From Isoetes taiwanensis (taxonomy: Eukaryota > Streptophyta > Lycopodiopsida > Isoetales > Isoetaceae): a DNA stretch of 64,000 nt. Of this stretch, positions 1 through 11,794 are shown one piece after another. A program made the translations under genes and the position numbers. Below the pieces are notes generated by a model. The model had not been told where the DNA came from. It made no database searches and saw only the letters and a program-made list of their open reading frames with translations. Position 1 is the stretch's first letter; each line of letters begins with the position of its first letter. The DNA is taken from positions 6,890,917-6,954,916 of the forward strand of contig JAJEKV010000041.1 in assembly GCA_021234155.1 (NCBI GenBank), read 5' to 3'.

Positions 1-11
1 ACAGGAAGCAA

Positions 12-1320
12 GTGGCCAATGGCGCCGAAGTGATGGACATTAGGAAATATGACCTCATAGTAGGAATGGAGTTCCTAAGGCCAGCAAAAGCTATGATAGA
101 TTGCGACCGCAATGAAATCTCTATGACGGCACCGGACGGCAATCGATACATAGTAAAAGGTAAGAATGTAACTTCAGCTATGCAATGTATCTCTATGAAG
201 CAGTTGACGAAAAGCATAATAAGAAACAGGGTGGATTACATCTTGAGACTAGAGGCAGGTGACCCAAGTAAGGCAAAGGGAAGTGAGCCAAGTGGAAATC
301 AGTTGCCTAGGCCGATAGCAAGGCTCATTAAGGAGTTTCAGGATGTATTCACGGATGAAATCCGTCAGCTACCACCTTATAGGGGTGTAGAGTGTGAAAT
401 CACACTAGCTCCAGATGCTAAGCCTACTAGCAAGGTATCCTATAGGATGAGCACTCCAGAGCTGCTAGAGCTCAAGAAGCAGTTGCAAGAACTGCTTGAG
501 CTCGGATTCATAAGAGCAAGTGTGTCTCCTTTTGGAGCACCCATCCTTTTCGTCAAAGAAGAAAGACGGAAGTTTAAGGATGTGCATTGATTATCGTCAG
601 CTTAATAAGCAAATGATAACGAATAAATATGCTCTGCCAAGGGAAGATGACTTGATGGACCAGCTCCAGGGAGCAAAAGTCTTCTCCAAGATTGACCTAA
701 GGTCGGGCTACTATCAAATAAGGTAAAGGAAGAAGATATCCATAAAACCACCTTCAGAACGCGGTATGGGCACTATGAGTTCACGATAATGTCTTTTGGC
801 TTATCCAATGCCCCAGCAACCTTCATGCGCCTGATGAACGACATCTTTAGACAATTCTTAGATGAATCTGTCATCGTATTTTTTGATGACATCCTGGTCT
901 ACAGCAAGTCCATAGAAGAGCATTGCCAGCACTTGAGAAGGGTTTTGGAGAAGCTAAGGCGACATCGATTGTACGGCAAGCTTTCTAAGTGCCACTTCGC
1001 AACAGGCCAAGTGGAATATTTGGGTCATGTAGTGTCATCTGAAGGGATCTCCACTGATCCGGCAAAGATTGAAGCTTCCTTAGCTTGGCACCAAGGAATG
1101 TGGGAGAAGTAAGAAGCTTCCTTAGCTTGGCAGGGTATTATCGGAAGTTCGTGAAGGACTTCGCCAAGTGGGCGTCCCCTCTGTCTGACCTCACCAAAGA
1201 TAAGAAGGTAAAGGATGGACAAAGCATTGGCTCGATAATGTCCAAGCCTCCTTTGAGAAGCTCAAAGAGGCACTAACCACAGCACCGGTCCTCATCCTAC
1301 CAGATCCAAGCAAGGTTAAG
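12..1320 (+). pseudogene. Family A copy A1: pol, protease C-terminus and reverse transcriptase (Ty3/gypsy chromovirus)
   Basis: Sequence enters from the left window edge. Positions 12-150 encode the end of the aspartic protease (IVGMEFL...AMIDCD), followed by the linker and the RT (FGAPILFV, then the CIDYRQLN block, [23 protein letters not shown] and the catalytic FFDDIL box near 880-890). The reading frame is broken near 575 (a frame change just before the lysine-rich KKDGSLR stretch), by a stop at 724-726 and again near 1085-1110, where the frame changes again. RT would copy the element RNA in cytoplasmic particles; this copy cannot make it whole. The 5' LTR and gag lie outside the window. 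The family call is firm; the exact chromovirus lineage (Tekay-like or other) is not. Confidence 0.9.
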
Positions 1321-1322
1321 CA

Positions 1323-3166
1323 GTGGCGACAGATGCTAGCAAGCTAGCAACGGGAGCAATCCTCATGCAAGGAGGAAGGGTAGTCGCATATGACTCCAAG
1401 AAGATGAATGATGCAGAGCAACGCTACCCGACTCATGACCAAGAGCTTTTGGCCATTGTAAGGGCCTTGAGGATCTGGAGACACTATTTGTTGGGAAGAA
1501 GATTTCAATTAGATACAGATCACCAAAGTCTCCAGTACATCTTCACGCAACCACTCCTCAATCTAAGACAAAGGAAGTGGATGGAGTTTCTCGAAGAGTA
1601 CGACTTTGAAATAGTCTACAAGCCTGGTAAGTTGAATGTAGTCGCAGACACCCTCTCTAGGAGGCCATTAGAGACAAGAACCTATTGCAATGCCATATCG
1701 ACCCTCTCAAGTGAGTATGGCAAGAGGATTGAAGAAACGTTGCCATCAGATGGCGACTTTAAGGAAGTGTGGGCTAGCCTCTCTAAGGAGGCAAGAACAG
1801 ATAAGGAAAGGGAAATCTTCAAGCATTATAAGAAGGAAGGTAACCTCCTATACCATAAGAACAAGTTGTGTGTACCCGGATCTTTGGGAGTAAGGAAGCT
1901 AATACTTCATGATACACACAACAGTCCCATAGTCGGGCATGCGGGGTTCATGAAGAGATATTTCAAGATAAGAAGTAGCTACTTCTGGCCAGGCATGAAG
2001 AAACAGATAACTCAATATATTCGGGAGTGTCAGCTATGCCAACAGACCAAAGCAGAGCAACTCCAAATTCCAGGAGCCTTGGAACCTTTGCCAGTGCCAA
2101 ATGCAAAATGGGAAGTCATAAGTATGAATTTCATTACGGGACTCCCAAGAACTATAAGAGGCAAGGATGCATTGATGGTGGTTGTGGATAAGTTGTCCAA
2201 AATGGCACACTTTGTGCCTTGTAGAACCACAGATACGGCACTAGACACTGCCGTCTTATTCGTAAGGGAGATTTTTAGACTCCATGGCATGCCTCGTGAG
2301 ATAATCTCGGATAGAGACTCGAAATTTATGAGTGCATTTTGGCAAGATTTGTTTAGCACCATCCAGACCAAGCTCTCCATGAGCACGACCTATCATCCTC
2401 AGACGGATGGCCAGATAGAACGCACCAACAAAATCATTGAAGACATGCTAAGGAATTATGTTTGGAATAAACAGTCTAAGTGGGATGATTTCATCCACTT
2501 AGTGGAGTTCGCCTACAATAGCACGAAGCAAGAATCATCGCAAATGTCTCCTTTCATGATTAATTATGGATACCAGTGCCTGACCCCTGATACATGGCAC
2601 AACCCAGTGTCAAAGGTAGAAGTCTCCCAACAAATGCTATCAGATATGCAGCAACTGGTTGAAGAAGTAAAGGGATGTCTATTAGCAGCAAGAAGTCGGG
2701 AAAATAATGTAGCCGACAGGCACAAGACTATAAGGGAAGTCAAGGTAGACGACAGTGTGTGGTTGAAGATTAAGGTGAAGCAAGCCAAGCATCGTATAGG
2801 GAATTGCAAGAAGCTAGGTGGGCAGGTCCCTTTAAGATCTTGGAGCGGGTGGGCACCCAGGCCTACAAGCTAGATCTCCCGGCGCACCTCAAAGTCCATA
2901 AGGTCTTCCATGTGAGCCTCTTAAAAAGGCACAACCCAAATCCTGATGAGGTTTTAGAAACTCCAACCCTGTTGGAAATGACGGAGGAACAAGTTGAAAT
3001 TGTGCCTGAATTGCTTCTTGATAAGTCATTCAAGAAGACCAGGAGGTCTCAGTTCCTCCAACACTTGGTCAAGTGGAAGCATTTGCCCGTGGAAGATGCA
3101 ACGTGGGTATTGAAGCAAGATTTAGAGAAGCAATACCCAGACTTCATGAGGGAGTTCGATGGGTGA
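1323..3166 (+). pseudogene. Family A copy A1: RNase H, integrase and chromodomain
   Basis: A long frame (1323-2873) carries RNase H (ATDASK...GAILMQ; DTDHQSL), then the integrase zinc-binding H-H-C-C block (about 1903-2045) and the catalytic core. The usual first core aspartate is Asn here (SMNFITGLP, codon 2127-2129); the second (ISDRDSKFMS) and the glutamate (TDGQIERTNK) remain. A frameshift near 2810-2870 moves the C-terminus into 2804-3166, which has the GPF motif (WAGPFKILERVG) and a chromodomain (HLVKWKHLPVEDATW, about 3010-3160). In chromoviruses the chromodomain steers integration to chromatin marks. Frameshift plus Asp-to-Asn make this copy inactive. Confidence 0.9.
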
Positions 3167-3572
3167 GTCATCTCCGAGCTTGTCGACGCCAACTTGCCAG
3201 GTGCTTAGCTTAGGCGATGATGGGATATGCCCCAAAGGCATTCTCTAGGCCAACACGCACCAAGGGTGCGCATGACCAGGAGGGTCATGTGAGAGAGGAA
3301 GTAGGCATGGTGGGCGATGATGGGACATCTGTCGGATGATCTCTATGCCACGATGCGGGGAAAGCGCACCTGACCATGCATGGGGGGTCATGGTGAGGTA
3401 TAAGTGATCATGCGCGATGATGGGATCGTGAGACGTTCCCTAGCTTTAAACCCTCGGGGGCATGAGGCACTGGGGAGTACTTGACCATGGGAATCGAGTA
3501 CAAGGTAGCACTTGATCATGGGCAATGATAGGATCATCTTAAATGGTCCTTAAGCTCAAATCCTTATGGGGT
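3167..3572 (+). other. A1 3' untranslated region, first part, with degenerate GCGATGATGGGA repeats
   Basis: Non-coding stretch after the chromodomain stop. It holds at least four spaced copies of a motif close to GCGATGATGGGA (near 3213, 3313, 3414, 3519). It continues at 5470 once the solo LTR (3573-5469) is set aside, giving about 0.85 kb between pol and the polypurine tract. Function unknown. Confidence 0.55.
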
Positions 3573-5469
3573 TGTTGCCCCCAAGGGGCAACATGCTAAT
3601 TGTGATCTATGCATTCAAACTAGGTCAATTCATCTTGAAAGACTAGGTCAAAGTTTGGAAGATCTTGGTATTCAATATTGATATGGAGGTCAAAGAATGT
3701 TCATTCTTCAGGTCAACAAGAGCTCAAGTTGAAAGTCACAAGAGGTATTTCATTTGGAGTCAAATGCTTAGTCAAGAATATACTCTAGAATGATCTGGGT
3801 TATGAAGTTTGGAAGACATCTTTTGAAGTTTGGAAGATTCCTGTACCCATGGCACCAAACCCTAGATTCCCTTTTTTCTTTTCTACTTCTATATTCATGC
3901 CTCATTTCCCTGCCTTTATTTGACCATTGAGCTTGCCCTTTTTACCATATTTGCCAAATTGTTCATCTCAAATATTTTCTCTACTTACATTTTCCCTCTC
4001 CTTTTATAATATTACCATCATCACCCATACACATCTTTTTGAGCTCCCATTATTCTATTTTTTCCATACTCTTTTACCCTCTTGACCACCATTTGTTTTC
4101 TCCCTCTTACCCCATGGTGACCATTGCCTAGGTATTCGTGCCACTCAAACTAGCCCCAAACTTGAAGGATTACATGGCTATACTCCTCCATGGTGCCGAA
4201 TTTGCTAGATTTCCATAATAGAATTTTATTATCCCTAAAAGACCTTGGCCAAAATTTCTAAAAGGCCAAAATACGGGCATATACGCCTTAAAATACGCGA
4301 ACCGTATCGCAAAGTTTGCCGAGAAATACGGTCTTCAACCCTAAAACTTGGAAATCAGCTTATATCTCGCCGGAATTAGATCCTTAAGCTCTGTAACTTA
4401 ACTATTTTTGGATTCCTTCATCTAAGCAACACATTAAGCCTAAGATCATGGTCTGTAACCCCGGGAATCTCAAAATCAAACCTATACACTGTAACAAACA
4501 TACACAGGCAGTTTTCGAAGGCCCAGAAGCGCTCAAACCTTACAGTGATCATTGTAGCAGGACTTGAAGGATTTGTGAAGACTCTGAGTACTCCCCGATC
4601 AGATCCAAAGAGATTTGGTTGAAATTATCTCTTAAAATTATTTGATGACCTGAAGTTGATATTTTCTTGCATTTGAAGTACTGAAGTACCATTATTCATT
4701 ATTATTATGATTGATTTACCTCCATATCAATGAAAATTTGATGCCAAGTTGAAGAAATTCTCTCTGATATGATTCTTGACAATTTTCCCTTTCAAAAAAT
4801 GCTGCAGAAAATTCCCCTATGTTCTTAGTTGCTTTTGGTCCAGTTGCCATCAATCCCTGAGACATCTGAGACCCATATGCTTTGAAAAAACCAAAAAATT
4901 CCATCTACAACTCGAGTTAGAAAAAATTACATTATGTTTTGACTGTTCTTGACTGTATTTTGCAAAATCCTAATGCAAAAAAATACTTATGAGCATTCAA
5001 ATGAAAATCTGACTTCATGTCCACACTCCAGAACAGCCTTGTGATATGTTGGCTTTGGAAATTCCCAAAAAAGTGGGCAGAAACTCTAGTTCCATTTTCC
5101 TGATCACTGTTTTACAGTTTGACTGCCATTGACTAATTTTTGACTCCACTTTAAGCTTGAATATCTCTCAGGATAATGATCTGACTTGGTCAGGGACTTC
5201 ACCTTTGTCTTCCTACAACTTTTTTGTGCCAGTCTAAATCATCTGACCCAAAGATTCAATTCATTTTCGACTGCTACATCAATTTGAGTCAAGGTTCCAT
5301 TTTTTAGAAATGGGAAAGGTAAGAAAACTTTGAGTTTTTGGTTCTTTCAATATACTTATCTTCCATAGACTGATCACCTTAAGTGATCTGGAGGTCCTAA
5401 CCCCAATTTGGGTTTATACTCAAGTTGGCTTATTGTGGTTGACCTTTGAAGCCAGGTTGAGGGTCAACA
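3573..5469 (+). mobile_element. Solo LTR (family E) nested in the A1 3' region
   Basis: Starts with a perfect hairpin, TGTTGCCCC-CAA-GGGGCAACA, and ends ...GGGTCAACA, so it has TG...CA termini. The last ~150 bp resemble the end of the family C LTR (shared CTGGAGGT-CTAA-CC block, then GCCAGG...TCAACA at the edge), and the first part shares TTTGGAAGA-type motifs with families C and D. No coding sequence is inside, which fits an LTR left by LTR-LTR recombination. Flanking pentamers are GGGGT and GGGCC, matching at only 3 of 5 positions, so a target duplication is not proven. The start is well defined; the end depends on the family C comparison. Confidence 0.55.
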
Positions 5470-5895
5470 GGGCCCATGATCGAGTGCAAGGTAGTAGGGT
5501 AACCTTGAGCTAGTAGTTCGGCTCAAGGAGGTAATTAGGGGGGTGGTCCCCTAAAACCACAAACTTATTAACTAAACTAACGTAATGTGCTACTCGTGCA
5601 GGCAAGTGAGAAGGGAGCATCGAGGAGGAGCGCATTACGTGGAGATGGGGAGCCATGATTTAGACTTAAATTATGAACCCTAATAACTTTTGTAATAATG
5701 TTTTGGCTTATTATAAGGAGTAACCTTGTTAAGGCTATATAATTTTGTATAAGTACAAATATAGCCTATATTACATGTTAACTGTTTAATAGGAAGTTGA
5801 TCATTTCAGTTAAATTGAAGTTGTATACTTATGTTGTTTTGCATGGATAGTGTAGGTTCGTCACCTTAGCGCAATGCTGAGGACAACATTGTCCT

Positions 5896-5908
5896 AAGGG
5901 GGGGAGAA
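5896..5908 (+). promoter_or_regulatory. A1 polypurine tract
   Basis: A 13-nt purine-only run (AAGGGGGGGAGAA) directly abuts the TG of the 3' LTR. This is the normal position of the plus-strand primer of LTR retrotransposons. Confidence 0.8.
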
Positions 5909-7481
5909 TGTGACGTTCCAGGGAAATATACGCTATAAATACGTATATTTTGGGTCCGTCACTATACAAGTCTACTTCGTAGCCTTGTATACTTTAGGAA
6001 GTGGCATGGGTGCATATCTAAGTTATGTATATAACTTAGATAACCTTAGGATAAGGCCCATTTGCACATGACCTTACCCTATTGGGCGACCGCAACATGG
6101 CCATGTCCCATTGGAGCCACGTGGAGCCACATGTCATCCCATGTGGACACTAACCTATATTAACCTAAATCCTAACCCTAGTCCTCTTTTCCTGGCCCTA
6201 ACACCCTGGGAACCTTCTTCGCACTCGAAACCCCATTTCGACCGTTTGCTGTGGCATAGCCTAGTGCAGCAGCCCCCAGAATGTGTGCACGATCTTGGAG
6301 TGAGCGCGGCTTCGACCACTTCAAGGACCATGGAGACGCCAGGAATGGGAGGGAGCGCTTTGGGAGCAGGTATTTGGAGTAGTGTTCATAGTAGTTCATC
6401 TAGAAGTTAGCACTCCAGATGAGTCAGTATTTCGTATCTAGAGTAGAGCCATCCTAGAACCCTTATTCAACATCTTGAACCCTAATCAAGGAACCCCAAC
6501 TGTAAGTTAGATATATATGATTAGGTTAGATGTTATTCTGATGATTATCATGATATGATGTTGTATGATGATGGTTGACCATGTTTGCTCCTCCTGTATT
6601 GGGAAGGAATGCTCCTAGTTAGACCCTTTAGTTCCTATTATTATGCGGCATGTGCATAGGAACCCACCGGGCTAAGGGGGCTATGACGTGACTCAGCACT
6701 ACACAACGGGGCTAGAAGTGATACGAAGGGAGGGTCCCTACTGAGCGTGGCTACTGGGGACCCCATAGTGGGCTAGGCTTATGGCCGGTCACTTCGTGTG
6801 GGCCGGGCATGGGTCCGACTCCTCCTGGGGCAATGGTGTTGCCCTGCCTCTCAAGAGTTGCAGGTGTTGGCCTGGCTCTTGTTTTGGGGGGTAAGTCGGG
6901 AACGAATCGTGTGCTGCCACGATTCTCTAGCCGCCCGTGGAACCTCTAGATTCTGGGAAGGGGAGATGAAACCCTTCCTGCCTCAACAGACCAGGGAGAT
7001 GCAACCTGGAGTAGTCTCGATGGGTGATACCATGAAATTGCGTATCCGGAAGGCTAGAGTCATGCCAGAGCCCGATCTAGCCCATCTGCAAAGTATGCAC
7101 AGGAGGGGCAAATGGAGTGGTCAACCCTAGCCATTGTCTATAGCCAGCCCCGCCATTGTTATGACTCAGTCTGCTCTATCTTGAGGCTAGCCGTCGGTCT
7201 ACCTCCCCAAGAGTCTGAGCCTTGGGTAGGAGCTCTCATGTTTTACGGCATATATTTATCTCTATTGTAGCTATGGATATGTGGATGTGCTACCCTTCGA
7301 GGTGGCTGTGATAGGAGCCCATAGAGGAAGGGCGCGCAAGACACCTTCGTGTCCCCTTCCCGCACTAGGGGATACCCTGGAGTGCGGGATAGACGGAAGG
7401 CCTGTGCGGTCGAAGGACCGGATGGGGGATTTCCTACGGAGTGTACGGCCGAGCATCGTATATCTTGTAGGGAACGTCACA
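5909..7481 (+). mobile_element. 3' LTR of family A copy A1
   Basis: Begins TGTGACGTTCC and ends GGAACGTCACA, a perfect 11-bp terminal inverted repeat. It starts right after the polypurine tract, giving a 1573-bp LTR. It contains a perfect palindromic hairpin (9-nt arms CTAAGTTAT/ATAACTTAG, 4-nt loop, 6018-6039). Open frames inside it (for example 6798-7130 and 7281-7514) have no recognisable protein features and I treat them as chance. The 5 bp to the right are ATGTG; the matching left duplication lies beyond the window. Confidence 0.85.
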
Positions 7482-7698
7482 ATGTGTGTAAGAGGTGCTT
7501 TAGCCCTCTTATGAAAATTTGCCATATAGATGCCAAGTAAGCCTGCCCATTCCTCTACTTGCCAACTAATACTGACTTTGGTAAGAAATACGCAAACCTG
7601 ATTGGTCGTGGCAAATATGACATGGACTTCTTTAATCCAAGCTATGAGCCATTTTGAGTTCCAAAATTTGCCCTAATGTGACAAGGGATGTTGGCTGA
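7482..7698. other. Spacer between A1 and LTR fragment D1
   Basis: About 217 bp of unassigned AT-rich sequence. It presumably is the older host or repeat DNA into which A1 inserted. No gene seen. Confidence 0.4.
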
Positions 7699-8029
7699 TG
7701 CTGCCACATTTTGGCAGCATAGAAGAACAATGCACACAATTTGCACATCTTTGTCCAACTTTTGTCTAAAACATGTGTGCAAGAACTAGAAGTTTGAAGA
7801 CTCTCATCTTTGAAGATCACAAGTTGACACCTTTGTTGAAGAACCAAGGGAAGGACATTCATTGGATCATGCAGTGTAGCAAGGAGGAAAAGATTCAAGC
7901 AAGTGTAGTTGAGTTTGAAGTTTGGAAGACCCCTCAAGATTCTGTGGTATGTGGTTAGTTCCAAATCATTTTGGCATGAGTTCTATTTCCCAAGGCTTCT
8001 TACATGACCCTACTACTTCAATCCTATCC
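7699..8029 (+). mobile_element. Partial LTR, family D (D1), cut by element C1
   Basis: Opens with a TG hairpin, arms TGCTGCCA/TGGCAGCA with a 5-nt loop. The following 300 bp (GAAGAACCAAGGGA; TTTGGAAGACCCC) match the fragment at 59643 onwards. It stops exactly where the C1 LTR starts at 8030, so C1 probably inserted into this older LTR. The other side was not recovered because C1 is itself truncated. Confidence 0.5.
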
Positions 8030-10567
8030 TGCTGCCATGCCATGGCAGCATGGAAGAGCCAAGCACATGTTTGTACTAATCCTCTCATCTTGTTTTGGTT
8101 TGCAAGACAATAGGAAAATGCTTCACTAGCATACATCAAAGTTTGAAGAGCAAAGGAAGGACAATTGACTCAAGTCACTCAAGAGATACAAAAGGTCAAA
8201 CAAGCAAAGGAAATGAAGAGAAGAGGAGAAAGAAGACCCCTTGAAGAATATTCCATGGTATGTAGCTATTTGTGATCTTGGCATCTTTGGCATTTTGATC
8301 CCCTTCTCCAATTACTCCACCATCCTAAAATACCATTGAACTTTGACTCCTTGCTCATATACCTCCCAAAGTCAAACTTGACCTTGAAAGTTCTTTCTAG
8401 TCAAAACACACCTTCATGAAACACTCACTTGCTCCATCATCCACTAGTTCAAAAGTGACTTGACTTGGTCAAAATTTCGCTCGGAAGTCAACATCCCATG
8501 CAACTTGACCAAAGTTTAAAGAAAGTTGCAAAAAATCCTAAGGGAAGTGCTCAAAATTCAAGTATGCCCTAGGAGGTGCTAAAAATTGCTCCATAAAAAG
8601 AAATTGGCTCCTAAATGAGCACTTGATGGGCCAAGTCACTTTACACCTCACCTCATGTGCCAAGTCACTTTACACTTCACCTCATGTGCCAAGTCATCAC
8701 ACTCATCATCATTCTAGCCATCCCATGTCAAACTCCCATATGCAAATCAAAGTCCACATCAAAGCATCTAACTAGCGTCATTGTGGCCACATCACCATTG
8801 ACACCTCATCACTCCACACTTGTCATACACATCATCTCCACACCACTCGAAATTTTTGACTAGAAAGAATTTTCAAATTCAAGTTGGCTAACACGTCATC
8901 ACTCCCATTGGCCACATCACACCACCTAGCCTTGTCATCATTTCCAAATGCCACATCATCCACTCCTTAGCTTCTTTTTTGCCAAATTCAAAAGAGCTCC
9001 ATTGTGAGAAGAGATTCCAGAATCTTATAGGGTACAAAAAAGATTCCCTTAGGAAAAAAGAATTTTGAAAAAAGGCTTTATTTTGGGCATTATAGATGCT
9101 TCCTAGGGAACCGTGCCATAGGGCTTAGGGGTGCAAAAAATTTTCCTATCTACCCCGACCCTAGTTTCTCTTTCCAGCCAATCTCCCCATGCCGCGTGGA
9201 ATATCCGGGCGTGTGGGGCGGTGGAGGTACCGGATCCCACGTGGATATTGCACGCAATAATCATAAATAATGGATTTTCTTCTCCTTATATACCTTGGTC
9301 GCCAAAGTCTAATTGAGCCTGTGGGATATTTCGCCTGAACCCATATGAACCCTAAAATCCGGAAAATGCCAAGATCCAGTTAATTCGGCCTAACAAACTA
9401 GTAAATCATGACCTAAGCTGGCCGACTCACCATGTTTAATGCCAAGAATGCTTATTGCGAGCTAAAAGACAGAAGATTGAAGGGAAATGATCAAGATCTC
9501 AACGGAACATTCTGCACAGAAGAAATTTGAGGGCTTTGAGGCAAAGAAGTGTTTTCTGGCTTTGAAGAAGGACCGGCTTGATGATCCTAAGCTTGATTCT
9601 GACCTCCAATGTTTACCTATGATCCAGATTATTGACTCAATTCTCTGGATTGTCTGAATGTATACCTATTTGATCCTGTGCCCAAGACCACGAGCTTGGG
9701 ATATTACATTGTATCTCTTGAGTGTTTGATTTAATTGAAAATCCGACCTTTGTAGTAATTTGTTTGTGTTGCATAGAAACTCATTCCCATAAGTAAATGA
9801 CTATCAGAGGCTAAGCGTTTTGTGTCTGTCCAAATTGTCAGATATGAGTGGTCTGCCTATGTAGCATGTCTTTGGAAAGGGCAAAAGCCAAATTCCTGTC
9901 AAGACAAAATTACAATACCATTTTGAGCCGACATCTTTAGATCCAATTGTATTGCACAATAGGCATTGAGCATAGAAGAGTAATTGTTTGGGCATCAATC
10001 TTGCCAAGCTAAATATGTTGAACAAGGCAATGCTAGACACGCGTGCAATCCTTCATTAGAAAGTATCTTCTTTCAATATTGTTCATTCCATATAGTCCTA
10101 GGCAAAAAATTCATCAAAAGAAAAAATTAGGTTCCCTTTTGGCAAAAGGAAGATTTGGCCCCTATTGTGCAGACAAATCTGAGCAGAATAGAGTTGGTAA
10201 CTCCAGAAAATTCCTTGTCAACATCGAGTTTCAAAATTTAGCTCTCTGCCAGGGATATTGACCAAAAATTGACTGGGTCAGTGATCTAACTTTGGCCCAT
10301 CTAACCTAGTCAGACCTCACTGAGTTTTTGCAGTCTGTTAGTATCAAGTGTTGAGCATCTTGAGGAGAGACATCCATATCCATAGCTTTATAGATCATAT
10401 TCTGCAGGTTATTTTGTGGAGCAGACTTTTTGGCCTTCAGGGAAACATACTCCCAGTGAACTTTTGTGCACTATTTCTGGAATCTTTGCACTCAGAGTGG
10501 TTGCCTCAAGCAACCTGGAGGTTCTAAACCACTGAGGTTGAAGGTTTTGCCAGGAACACCTTCAACA
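8030..10567 (+). mobile_element. 5' LTR of family C copy C1
   Basis: The start is fixed by comparison with the inverted copy C2: homology between the two ends exactly at 8030 and at 29027. The LTR opens with a perfect 10-bp-arm hairpin (TGCTGCCATG, one loop base, CATGGCAGCA). The end (CCTTCAACA, 10567) is inferred from TG...CA logic and from similarity with the end of LTR E. Length is 2538 bp, close to C2 (2547 bp). A TATA-like box conserved with C2 lies at 9286-9293. No 3' LTR exists in the window because C1 is cut in integrase. No convincing tRNA primer site was found after 10567. Confidence 0.7.
9286..9293 (+). promoter_or_regulatory. Putative TATA box in C1 LTR
   Basis: TTATATAC followed by CTTGG. 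The same block is kept in the C2 LTR on the other strand (27744-27751), with conserved flanks, so it is the best candidate core promoter of family C. The transcription start was not determined. Confidence 0.4.
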
Positions 10568-10610
10568 TTTTTGAGGTTCTACCGAGATCATTTTCCTGGA
10601 ATCTGAACTC

Positions 10611-11794
10611 ATGGCACCTACAAGAACTAATGAGGCATCTGAGCCTACTGAAGCACAGGATAATCATGAAGCTACTGCAACACCTACTGTCACTATACAA
10701 GCAAATGCAGGTATGCCTTATCAATACTTTGAGCTAAATGTGCCTATTCCAGTCCCTGTTTTTGATCCGAGCATGAATGCCAATAATTTCCTCAAGACTT
10801 TTGAAGAATACTATCAAGAATATGGTCACAAAAGGGCTGTAAGTTCTCTGAGTTTAAAAAATGTTTCAAGAATGATGAAGTCAGGGCTTGGTTAGAGTAT
10901 GTTGTAAGTTTAGGCACCAATTCTTGGGAAGAACTGGTTAAAAAGTTTTTAGCACGGTTTGGAAGAGTCTTGGACCCCCAAGATTTAATTTTTGAGTTGC
11001 AAACTTTTCGCATCAAACATGGTGAGAGTGTGCACCAGTATGTTGAAAGATTCAATCTCTATCTTGTCAAATGCCAAATCAATCATGTTCCTAACCATAC
11101 CCTGCATCTAGTGGCTTCTTTTATCAGGGGATTAAGCAGCAGACCGAGGATACACAGAAAGCTTTTGAAGATCCAAAAACAAGAGGGATTTGACACAATA
11201 CACAAGGCTTTCACCAAGGCTACTGAAATTGCAGATATGATATCTTACTTACCAGATGATGTGCACTCACCAAGTGATCCTTTTTTTCCAGATTATGAGC
11301 AAGAGTATATGGGAGCAGCACCTGTACCTGTTTATGCTGTCCAAAAAGAGAAGAAAAAGGTTAAGATGGAAGATGATGAGGCTCCTGCAGCAGATGTAAG
11401 AGCAGAGATTCCCAAAGTGTCTGAGGCACTGGTTGAGGTAACCAAACAACTTCAAGAGCTGAAAAGCTCAAAATTTGAAAAGAAAACTTACCCTCCATGT
11501 GTGCATTGCTTTAGAGATACTCATTCTTCTGACTACTGCTGGTATAGGCCATGCACTAAGTGTGGAAAGAGAGGACATTTTGGTAAAGAATGCCCTGTGT
11601 GTGAATTTTGTAAGGCTGTAGGGCATTATGAGGATAGATGCAGTGTTAAAGAGTATTTTGCCAGACAAGAAAAGTCTAAAGTTAATGAGCCAAATGCATC
11701 TATAAGGTTTGTGCAGGAAACTGAGGAACAAGAGGAAATAATGGCTGTCCACACCAGAAGAATGAATAATGCCAAAGAAAGAATCAACACATGA
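10611..11794 (+). pseudogene. Family C copy C1: gag with three CCHC zinc knuckles
   Basis: Starts MAPTRTNEASEPTEAQ, the same start as C2 on the other strand (26437). It contains a retrotransposon gag region (SWEELVKKFLARF; FRIKHGESVHQYVERF) and then three consecutive C-x2-C-x4-H-x4-C knuckles: CVHCFRDTHSSDYC, CTKCGKRGHFGKEC and CEFCKAVGHYEDRC (about 11497-11640). Gag forms the particle and packages RNA. A frameshift near 10833 splits this copy; C2 reads through the same point. The stop at 11794 overlaps the next frame (from 11769) by 26 nt. Confidence 0.85.

Noticed and set aside
3568-5474. Target-site duplication for solo LTR E
   Set aside because: GGGGT and GGGCC match at only three of five positions, so I do not claim it.
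6111-7540. Several open frames of 60-110 codons inside the A1 3' LTR
   Set aside because: They overlap each other on both strands, have no protein-like composition or motif, and lie within a defined LTR.
8126-10261. Small ORFs within the C1 LTR
   Set aside because: Not kept in the C2 LTR copy; low complexity.
10568-10610. Primer-binding site of element C1
   Set aside because: TGAGGTTCTACCGAGATC follows the LTR but I could not match it to a tRNA 3' end with confidence.
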